IMG/VR virus record: IMGVR_UViG_3300033149_002557
Span: 1 to 42,653 of that record
Origin: a virus
Direction: 5' to 3' (one strand)
DNA: 42,653 nt
The position numbers were made by a program, and so were the translations under genes. Positions 36,830 through 42,653 of this stretch are shown in pieces; positions within the stretch are counted from its first letter, which is position 1, and the number at the start of each line of letters is the position of its first letter. Under the pieces are notes generated by a model. The model saw nothing but the letters and a program-made list of their open reading frames with translations, had not been told where the DNA came from and did no database searches.

Positions 36830-38263
36830 ATGATTCTTGCCTCCGCACATGGCATCGAGCCCACGGCCTCGCCCACCGAGAATTGTCGGCTGCTGCAAGC
36901 ATTTCTGGACGCGGGGCAGCACGTTATTCTCGACACGCCGGGGACGTATCGCGTCGATCGCGGCCTGACGGTCGAGCGAGGGCGCCCCTTCCGCCTGACC
37001 GGCGGCGTGGGTTGCGGGTCCAATAACGAGGCCGGCGGGACGGTGCTCCGGCTGGTCGACGGTGCCGAGGCCGACGCCATACTGACCATCGGCGCATCGG
37101 GCCCGATCGCCAACACGACCCCCGTAGTGGTCGAGCATATCGACTTCCGAGCCGACGGACAGCTGCGAACCGTGGACGGCGTGGTCATTCGCCAGGGCAC
37201 GCAAGCCCAAATCGCTCATTGCCGAGCCATCGGGCTGCGAACCGGATTCAAGGCCGCCTACAGCGCTCGGCTGATTGGGCCGACTTTCTCGCATGATTAC
37301 ACCTACGGCTGCGAAGTTGGGTTTGAACTCGACGGCATGGGCGGGCAGTCGGTCAACACGACATGTGGGGCCAGGATCGAATCGTGTGAATCGGATACCC
37401 CCCCGGATTGCAACCGGATCGGGTTCTGGATTCACGATTACGGCCGGGGTTTCCACCTCGATTCGTGCGTTGCCCACGCCGCCGGCGAAGCCTGTCTGCT
37501 GGTCGAGCATAGTCGGGGGGTCATCACCAACAGCTACTTCGAGCGAATTTCGCAGAGCGGGACCACCGCCCGGTCGGCCGTCTTTCATCGTGCAGCCGTG
37601 GAATTTATCGGCGGCGTGATGAACTATCCGGAGGTCGATGAGGATAGTCAGGTATGGGTCACGCAACAGACCAGCTTGGGATCGTGGCACTTTACCCGGC
37701 CGACGGTGCTGGGCCGGCAATCGGATTCGCTCGACGAATCGGATCATATCTGGGGACCGCCGGTCGGACCGTACCGCAAACAGAAACGCGGCTCCGCTGG
37801 GGGATTCACTTCACAATGCGGCTCGCTGTGGAAAGACCCCCAAGGCATTGTGTGGCGCGACCATCATGGCGGCACGCAAAAATACCAGCAGTGGATGCCG
37901 GCCGACGGTCGAGCACATATCCCGATCACCGATCAGACGAAAGTCTGTCAGCCCCGCAAGCCGTGGACCGGCGATACGGCCTGGTACGTCAAGCGGCCGT
38001 GGTTGCTTCGCAAAATCACCCCGCTGTCCATCGAAGCGGACATCGCGCCGTACAAATTGCTCATCGGCACACCGGCGTTGCCGGATTTGTATGGTGTCTT
38101 CGAGGTGGCTGAATCCGGCGAAATGGTTTGGACGCCGGGCGATATGCCTGGTCTGAACATGCGAACGGTCGATTCCGCCACCTGGATGATAAGTTGCGAC
38201 ACAACGCAGCACCCGGTCAAGAGCGGTAAGCTGGTCGTGATGTTCGAGGGGGTATTGGTATGA
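36830..38263 (+). CDS. Tailspike-like right-handed beta-helix protein
   Basis: 477-residue protein. The N-terminal segment ENCRLLQAFLDAGQHVILDTPGTYRVDRGLTVERGRPFRLTGGVG is typical of pectin/pectate-lyase-like tailspikes, followed by beta-helix rungs (VVVEHIDFRADGQLRT, IAHCRAIGLRTGF, FHLDSCVAHAAGEACLLVEHSRGVITNSYFERIS). A separate C-terminal part (WHFTRPTVLGRQSDSLDE to the end) follows. It probably binds or cuts host surface polysaccharide. Late gene, with ATGA overlap to the next. Confidence 0.8.
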   Translation: MILASAHGIEPTASPTENCRLLQAFLDAGQHVILDTPGTYRVDRGLTVERGRPFRLTGGVGCGSNNEAGGTVLRLVDGAEADAILTIGASGPIANTTPVVVEHIDFRADGQLRTVDGVVIRQGTQAQIAHCRAIGLRTGFKAAYSARLIGPTFSHDYTYGCEVGFELDGMGGQSVNTTCGARIESCESDTPPDCNRIGFWIHDYGRGFHLDSCVAHAAGEACLLVEHSRGVITNSYFERISQSGTTARSAVFHRAAVEFIGGVMNYPEVDEDSQVWVTQQTSLGSWHFTRPTVLGRQSDSLDESDHIWGPPVGPYRKQKRGSAGGFTSQCGSLWKDPQGIVWRDHHGGTQKYQQWMPADGRAHIPITDQTKVCQPRKPWTGDTAWYVKRPWLLRKITPLSIEADIAPYKLLIGTPALPDLYGVFEVAESGEMVWTPGDMPGLNMRTVDSATWMISCDTTQHPVKSGKLVVMFEGVLV

Positions 38264-38493
38264 ATACACTATATGCCCTGTTGATCGTGCTGACGGGATT
38301 CGTGTATGTTACGGTGTCGCTGTGGGCCGGCATCGTGGTTGCCGAAGAGCGGCGACGACAGCACCCCCGTGAAACCGTGACGCCGGTGTTATGGGGTATA
38401 TTTACTATTGCGACCTGGCCGGTGTTGGTGGCGGCCGCGCTGGTGTGTTATGCGTGGGAATACGCTTCCACTATATGGAGGAAATCGCCATGA
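38260..38493 (+). CDS. Two-helix membrane protein (holin candidate)
   Basis: 77-residue protein with two membrane helices (TLYALLIVLTGFVYVTVSLWAGIVV and LWGIFTIATWPVLVAAALVCYAW) separated by a short charged loop. This fits a small holin or phage membrane protein in the lysis area. It overlaps both neighbours at ATGA. The better holin match by pattern is at 40759-40980. Confidence 0.6.
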   Translation: MNTLYALLIVLTGFVYVTVSLWAGIVVAEERRRQHPRETVTPVLWGIFTIATWPVLVAAALVCYAWEYASTIWRKSP

Positions 38494-38759
38494 AGTCCAA
38501 AACGGGTCTGAGTAGAAAAGAGCGTAAGGCGATGGGCCTGACGTTCGCGGGTATTGTGAAGCGACTGAAAAGACTGAAGAAGGCCGGGGCGCTGAAGGAC
38601 GCCGCGACGACCGAAGAGATCGCCGCGCTAGTCCTGAACCAGGCCGTTGCGGATCATCCGAAAGTCGCCGCCAATCTGTCGATCGACATGGATGCGCTGC
38701 TGGCGTGGCTGGAGGTCATCGTCAAGATCATCATGCTGCTGGCGCCGTTGTTCTTGTAA
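38490..38759 (+). CDS. Small protein with C-terminal membrane helix
   Basis: 89-residue protein with a basic N-terminus (KSKTGLSRKERKAMGLTFAGIVKRLKRLKKAG), a middle helix and a C-terminal membrane segment (LLAWLEVIVKIIMLLAPLFL). Starts in an ATGA overlap with the two-helix protein. May be a membrane-linked lysis or tail accessory; no family recognised. Confidence 0.6.
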   Translation: MKSKTGLSRKERKAMGLTFAGIVKRLKRLKKAGALKDAATTEEIAALVLNQAVADHPKVAANLSIDMDALLAWLEVIVKIIMLLAPLFL

Positions 38760-38794
38760 GTGTTCTTGTAAACGTTCCTATAAGGAAAAACAAA

Positions 38795-39058
38795 ATGTCT
38801 GAAAACCCTAAAAAGCAATCGTCTGTGGAACAAGAAATGGTTCAGTTGGAGGCCAGCATTGAAGCCTGTGAAGCAAGTGTTCGCACACTTGAGCCGGCTT
38901 TAGCAAGTGTGCTCTGTCCGCCCGACCCGGAAACTTGCAATGAGAAAGTTGACGAGCCGGTGAGAGTTCCGTTGGCTCAAGCGATCCATTCGGCAAGTGA
39001 ACGTGTTACTTGCCTAACCTTGACAATCAATAGTGTGCTTAAGCGATTGGAATTATAG
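38795..39058 (+). CDS. Small coiled-coil protein
   Basis: 87-residue, mainly helical protein (VEQEMVQLEASIEACEASVRTLEPALASV; LAQAIHSASERVTCLTLTINSVLKRLEL) that should form a coiled coil. The 5' region repeats TGTTCTTGTAA twice (38760-38780). RBS is TATAAGGAAAAAC. Possibly a tail or membrane accessory; function unknown. Confidence 0.6.
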   Translation: MSENPKKQSSVEQEMVQLEASIEACEASVRTLEPALASVLCPPDPETCNEKVDEPVRVPLAQAIHSASERVTCLTLTINSVLKRLEL

Positions 39059-39067
39059 GATAAAGTC

Positions 39068-39910
39068 GTGTACCATAAAGACAACATCGGTTGGGGCCTG
39101 GTCGTGGCGGGCGTCGCCGGGATCGTCCTGTCGTTGCTGACTGCGATTGTCGGCTGGGGGATCGAGATCAGCCCGCCGCCGAAGGACGTCGAGGTCGGCG
39201 AGGACATTGAACTTCGGATCGCGGGCATCAAGATCAGCCCGCCGCCGGAGGACGTGGAAGTCGGCGAGGACATCGAACTTCGGATTACGGGTATCGACTA
39301 CAAGGAAATTCAGGGCGCCAAGCTGATCTATTACCCGCGCGAGAAAGTCAAGGTCCGCGACACGCTGTCCTGGCAACTCGTGCCGCGAATCGACTTTCGG
39401 GCCATGCGAGCGGGCAGCTATTTCGTCGCCGTGGCGGCTGAGCAGGACGGTAAGCTAGTGTACGACGAGGTGGTCGTGGTCGTGGGAGGCGGCCCGGGCC
39501 CGGACCCTCCCGATCCGACGCCCGAGCCCGACCCACCCTTGCCGCTCCCCGGCGATTTGTGGGCGGTGACGATCTACGAGACTGGCCAACGAACAGGCCC
39601 GAGCGGCGAGAGGTTGAAACTGTTACATCTGTACCTCGACAAGGCGGAGGCGGCTGGCGAGATTCAGGCCAGGTACTTAGATCAAGACACCCAAGACGCA
39701 ACTACGGGCAATACCCCCGAGTGGTTTCGCCCTGTGCTCCAGGCGGTACGTGACGGCCAGGTCAAGCTACCGGCGGTAGTTATCGCCGTGCGCAATCCGG
39801 ATACTGGTATCTTTACCCCCGTTGACACAACTCACCTGGACAACGCGGCGGTGGTCATGCAGTGGATCAAGACACACATCGACGCACGAAAGGGGAGGCG
39901 ACGAAGATGA
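39068..39910 (+). CDS. Membrane-anchored protein with 66-bp tandem repeat
   Basis: 280-residue protein starting at GTG 39068. An N-terminal membrane anchor (GWGLVVAGVAGIVLSLLTAIVGWGI) is followed by two 22-residue tandem repeats (ISPPPKDVEVGEDIELRI type; DNA about 39169-39300), a beta domain, a Pro-rich linker (GPGPDPPDPTPEPDPPLPL) and a C-terminal domain. Outside the cell it could act in adsorption or lysis. It is next to the papain-like protease gene (ATGA overlap). RBS near the GTG is weak. Confidence 0.65.
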   Translation: MYHKDNIGWGLVVAGVAGIVLSLLTAIVGWGIEISPPPKDVEVGEDIELRIAGIKISPPPEDVEVGEDIELRITGIDYKEIQGAKLIYYPREKVKVRDTLSWQLVPRIDFRAMRAGSYFVAVAAEQDGKLVYDEVVVVVGGGPGPDPPDPTPEPDPPLPLPGDLWAVTIYETGQRTGPSGERLKLLHLYLDKAEAAGEIQARYLDQDTQDATTGNTPEWFRPVLQAVRDGQVKLPAVVIAVRNPDTGIFTPVDTTHLDNAAVVMQWIKTHIDARKGRRRR

Positions 39911-40737
39911 GCGATCTCATTTTTCCACCGGGTCGCGTGCCGGGGTGTTTGCCCCGCCAGTCGGTGTTCGGCGAGTTGGCCGGCTGTCCCGCACTAGCGG
40001 ATCGGATTAAAGTCATTCCGCAAAGCGAATGGCAATCGCTAATTGACGGTGGTGCGGGCGTAAAGGAGTACAGCAAAGACACTCTGGATCAAGATGCCGT
40101 AGGAAGCTGCGCCTCGGAAGCTGGTGGGCAAATTCTAATGACCTGTCGGGGCTGGGAGAACCAGGCGAGGATAGTAATTAACCCTTGGAGTATTTACCCC
40201 TTCGTCAACGGCGGCCACGACGGCGGCTCCACGATCGAGGACAACCTGGAACATATCCGCGACGTGGGCGCGCTGCCCATGGAGATTTGGCCGCGCTCCA
40301 AGGGCTGGAACACCAAGCCGCCGGATGAGTTGCTCGACAAGGTGGCGGTTCATTTCCGGTTGCACGAGTTCTATGACATTGGCTCCATAGAAGAGGCCGG
40401 GACAGCACTCGTCGAAAACTACGCGGTCCAGTTCGGCTGGGACGGGCATTCGGTTATGGCCACGTCGCTGAAGACGCCGACTGTTCTCGACTATCACAAC
40501 TCGTGGGGCGTGGGTTGGGGTAACAACGGGTTTGGAGAACTCGCGCTGCGCAGGGTGCATTTCGGCTACGGCATGTACGCCGCGCGGTCGGTCGTCGATG
40601 GCAGCGAGTACGTGGCAAGGCGTGAGGAGTACCTGGCACTAGCACGTCGGTTGTGCGAGAAGTTTCCGGACTACACGCCACAAGAAATCGCCGCATCGGC
40701 CAGAGCCTCGCGCATGGCGCATGGCTTGCCGGTGTGA
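39907..40737 (+). CDS. Papain-like cysteine protease
   Basis: 276-residue protein with a papain-family (C1A-like) active site: Gln62 and Cys68 in DQDAVGSCAS, His181 in WDGHSVMA, and Asn198 in DYHNSWGVGWGNNGFGEL. The order and spacing match the family, so it is likely an active protease. It sits in the lysis-like region, between an anchored protein and a holin-like protein, where an endolysin is expected. It might attack host surface or cell-wall proteins or mature tail proteins. Confidence 0.8.
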   Translation: MSDLIFPPGRVPGCLPRQSVFGELAGCPALADRIKVIPQSEWQSLIDGGAGVKEYSKDTLDQDAVGSCASEAGGQILMTCRGWENQARIVINPWSIYPFVNGGHDGGSTIEDNLEHIRDVGALPMEIWPRSKGWNTKPPDELLDKVAVHFRLHEFYDIGSIEEAGTALVENYAVQFGWDGHSVMATSLKTPTVLDYHNSWGVGWGNNGFGELALRRVHFGYGMYAARSVVDGSEYVARREEYLALARRLCEKFPDYTPQEIAASARASRMAHGLPV

Positions 40738-40758
40738 AAAACATGAAAGGGTTAAAAC

Positions 40759-40980
40759 ATGAAACCGTTTTCAAAACCGTTTTGGGAGAGCAAGACATTT
40801 TGGGTGGGGTTCGCACACTTCCTTATTGCCGTGTTGCTGGCCGCGATCGGCGAAGCAAAGGTACAACCGTACCTGGAACAATATCCGACCGTGCTGGCCT
40901 GGGTCGTGGGCGCCGAAGGAATCCTGATGATTATCCTGCGGATCATCACGGACCAGAAACTGCTGTGGCGCAAACAATGA
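40759..40980 (+). CDS. Holin-like protein
   Basis: 73-residue protein with two membrane helices (TFWVGFAHFLIAVLLAAIGEA and YPTVLAWVVGAEGILMIILRI) and basic ends. The pattern WESKTFWVGFAHFLIAVLL...QYPTVLAWVVG...ILRIITDQ resembles phage holins. Preceded by AAAGGGTTAAAAC. Together with the papain-like protease it could form the lysis pair. Confidence 0.75.
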   Translation: MKPFSKPFWESKTFWVGFAHFLIAVLLAAIGEAKVQPYLEQYPTVLAWVVGAEGILMIILRIITDQKLLWRKQ

Positions 40981-41228
40981 CCGTTGTCATCGACAACAAC
41001 ACGGACCTCGACCACCTGCCGTGGCAGCGGGCGTGGAAAGTGCTGTCGGAGTCCAAGTGGGTTGTGACCATCGAGGCTTGCCGCATGGGCGAAAGATTTC
41101 AATGGGGCGGGCTGGATTTCCTCGCCGGCGACTACCTGATTCGTGTTCCGAAGGAGGGAGCAACGACAGACCTGTCGGCGTTGTCGGCACGGGACTTTGA
41201 TAAATGTTATGAACTGGAAGACGAGTGA
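40977..41228 (+). CDS. Small protein, paralogue of 1558-1809
   Basis: 83-residue protein starting in an ATGA overlap with the holin-like gene. It contains LDHLPWQRAW, TIEACRM and LAGDYLIRVP, the signature it shares with the protein at 1558-1809. Both copies lie in the late region, so a virion or lysis-associated role is possible. No catalytic motif is seen. Confidence 0.7.
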   Translation: MTVVIDNNTDLDHLPWQRAWKVLSESKWVVTIEACRMGERFQWGGLDFLAGDYLIRVPKEGATTDLSALSARDFDKCYELEDE

Positions 41229-41256
41229 ACACAAACCTTACAAAGCGAGGTGAATT

Positions 41257-41607
41257 ATGGCGACCTGGATCGGTCAGCGCCTGCCGGGCGAAAACCCTAG
41301 CCACATAAAACAGGCGGCGATCTCCGGCAATACGAATGGCGATAACGAACTGGTGGCGCTGGTGGCCGGCAAGAAGATTCGCGTGCTGGCGATGAGCGTT
41401 ATTGCGGCCGGCGCGGTTGATTTCCGGTTGGAATCAAATGCCGGCGGAACGGCGCTGACCGGTGTAATGAGTCTGCCGGCCAACGGCGGCTTCGTGTGGA
41501 ACCACAATCCGATCGGCTGGTGCGAAACAGCGGCCGGAGAAAAGCTCAACATGGAACTGGGCGGCGAGGTGCAAGTCAGCGGGCTGCTGACCTATGTGGA
41601 AGTGTAA
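41257..41607 (+). CDS. Putative small virion protein
   Basis: 116-residue beta-rich protein (KIRVLAMSVIAAGAVDFRLESNAGGTALTGVMSLPANGGFVWNHNPIGWCETAAGEKLNM). This jelly-roll-like pattern is common in small tail or baseplate surface proteins. RBS is AAGCGAGGTG. Upstream of the LamG-like gene. Confidence 0.65.
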   Translation: MATWIGQRLPGENPSHIKQAAISGNTNGDNELVALVAGKKIRVLAMSVIAAGAVDFRLESNAGGTALTGVMSLPANGGFVWNHNPIGWCETAAGEKLNMELGGEVQVSGLLTYVEV

Positions 41608-41622
41608 TCAATTCGAGGTGAC

Positions 41623-42405
41623 ATGATGACCGCACTACCACTCAGCGGCGCGGGACACGCGGCCGGCGGCGGCTTTCGGCATGACACCGTGGCCGGTCTG
41701 AAGTTGTGGATCTGTGCCGGCTTGGTGAAGAACCAAAGCGGCTATGCTTCGCAGGTCTTTGATAAGTCGGGCAATGGAAATGATCTGGTACAAGCGACAC
41801 CGGATTACCGACCGGCAATCGTGGCCAGCGCAATCAACGGTCAGCCGGTATTGCGGTTTGACGGCGACGATGAGTTTATGTGGCGAGCCGGTGACTTGGG
41901 GCTTTTCACTGGCGACGACGTGAAGCTCACGTCGTTCGTGGTGTATCAGCACGCGACGGGGAGTTTGGCCGGGAATGAGATTTTGTGGTCGGCTAACAAC
42001 GACACGACATACCATCCACGGCACTCCGTGGAAGTGGACGACGACGAAAAGTATGTACACTACAAGCGGCCCACGTATCTAGCCGCTAGTCAGGTGTTGA
42101 GCGATGCCGCCCAGGTGGATACCGATCCGCACATTCGCGTGGACTTGCACCATGGCACGACCGTCGAAATGTTCCGCGATGGCGGCACGAAGGTCAACAC
42201 CACGACGGCCCAGGACACGGCCGAAATGCCGACGATTAAGCGGTTTTGTGTTGCCGCCCGGCACGAAAATGTGACGGCCTACTACTGGAACGGCGACATC
42301 GCGGAGGTGTTGATCTATGCGGGTGACAAATCGGCAGCCGACATCAACCTCGTCGGTGCGTACCTGGAGGCGAAGTACGGCATCACTTGGACGAATATCA
42401 CATGA
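41623..42405 (+). CDS. LamG/concanavalin-like tail protein
   Basis: 260-residue protein with a LamG/concanavalin A-like fold: GLKLWICAGLVKNQSGYASQVFDKSGNGNDLVQAT, GQPVLRFDGDDEFMW, FVVYQHATGSLAGNEILWSA, then VAARHENVTAYYWNGDIAEVLIYAGD. Such domains bind sugars; a receptor-binding tail role is likely. ATGATG start; its end overlaps the HNH gene at ATGA. Confidence 0.75.
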   Translation: MMTALPLSGAGHAAGGGFRHDTVAGLKLWICAGLVKNQSGYASQVFDKSGNGNDLVQATPDYRPAIVASAINGQPVLRFDGDDEFMWRAGDLGLFTGDDVKLTSFVVYQHATGSLAGNEILWSANNDTTYHPRHSVEVDDDEKYVHYKRPTYLAASQVLSDAAQVDTDPHIRVDLHHGTTVEMFRDGGTKVNTTTAQDTAEMPTIKRFCVAARHENVTAYYWNGDIAEVLIYAGDKSAADINLVGAYLEAKYGITWTNIT

Positions 42406-42653
42406 ACCCGGCGATCATCAAGACACCGTGTGCGCGGTGTGGCAGGGCCACGACGGGCCGGTATTGCGAGGAGTGTCGCAAGGCCGAAGGGCGAAGGCAG
42501 TCGAAGCGGCGGCGACAACGGGACAAGGAGCGGGGTGAACACTCGATCTACAAGACAGCGCGATGGTACCGGCGGTTCAGGCCACGGTTCCTGGCCAAGC
42601 ACCCGTTGTGTGCCGAGTGTTTGCGGCACGGGGTCGAGACGTTCGCCACCGAG
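42402..42653 (+). CDS. HNH endonuclease, 5' part only
   Basis: 84 codons are present; the window ends inside the gene. The N-terminus is Cys-rich (CARCGRATTGRYCEECRK), then a basic linker, and YKTARWYRRFRPRFLAKHPLCAECLRHGVETFATE, which is the start of an HNH fold of the kind found before terminase genes. The catalytic DHxxP part lies outside. ATG 42402 overlaps the LamG gene stop. Confidence 0.8.
   Translation, partial: MNPAIIKTPCARCGRATTGRYCEECRKAEGRRQSKRRRQRDKERGEHSIYKTARWYRRFRPRFLAKHPLCAECLRHGVETFATE

Overview
This window looks like most of a temperate, tailed (siphovirus-type) phage or prophage genome in G+C-rich DNA. The packaging, head and tail genes form a canonical HK97/lambda-like order: P27-type small terminase, large terminase, portal, prohead-protease-like protein, major capsid protein, connector and adaptor proteins, tail tube, frameshifted tail-assembly chaperone, tape measure. 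An integrase with a tRNA-derived attachment site and repressor-like genes show the temperate lifestyle. The host is probably a planctomycete or a relative. The reasons are a reverse-strand GYF_2/DUF4339-type membrane protein of a kind common there, and a tRNA-Leu fragment with no encoded CCA. This host call is an inference, not a proof.

Layout. 1-18658 (+) is a ParB/PAPS-reductase fusion, three small paralogue genes, then the packaging, head and tail module. 18668-19483 (-) holds two membrane-protein genes that look like host-derived cargo. 19616-21733 (+) is an early unit with a strong promoter, an HNH nuclease, small proteins, an XRE-type regulator and an intrinsic terminator. 21740-22735 (-) is the tyrosine integrase and its promoter, which abuts an attP-like 3' part of tRNA-Leu(GAG) at 22739-22796. 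22897-36743 (+) is the main early region: repressor-like gene with an operator over its promoter, a second promoter, an adenine methyltransferase overlapping a PD-(D/E)XK nuclease, many small genes separated by folded RNA elements, RecE/RecT-like recombination, a replication initiator carrying iterons inside its gene, a DnaC-like loader, a Holliday-junction resolvase, two GGCNN pentanucleotide arrays, a MazG-like protein and a second methyltransferase. 36830-42653 (+) is a late region with a beta-helix tailspike, small membrane proteins, a papain-fold protease, a holin candidate, a LamG-like protein and the start of an HNH nuclease cut by the window edge.

How it works together. Late transcription probably runs from the tailspike and lysis region across the window ends into packaging, head and tail. 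The early region runs from two promoters right of attP. Small protein families are shared between distant parts of the genome, and several gene junctions carry repeated DNA, so cassette-wise growth of the genome is likely.

The least explained signals are (i) a duplicated structured RNA at 26233-26361 and 26694-26812 and other long-range-paired intergenic RNAs, including a pseudoknot or switch-like one at 25652-25737; (ii) the two GGCNN arrays bracketing one gene; (iii) the papain-like protease in the presumed lysis region; and (iv) the DNA-modification genes (ParB/PAPS fusion, MT-A70 plus nuclease).
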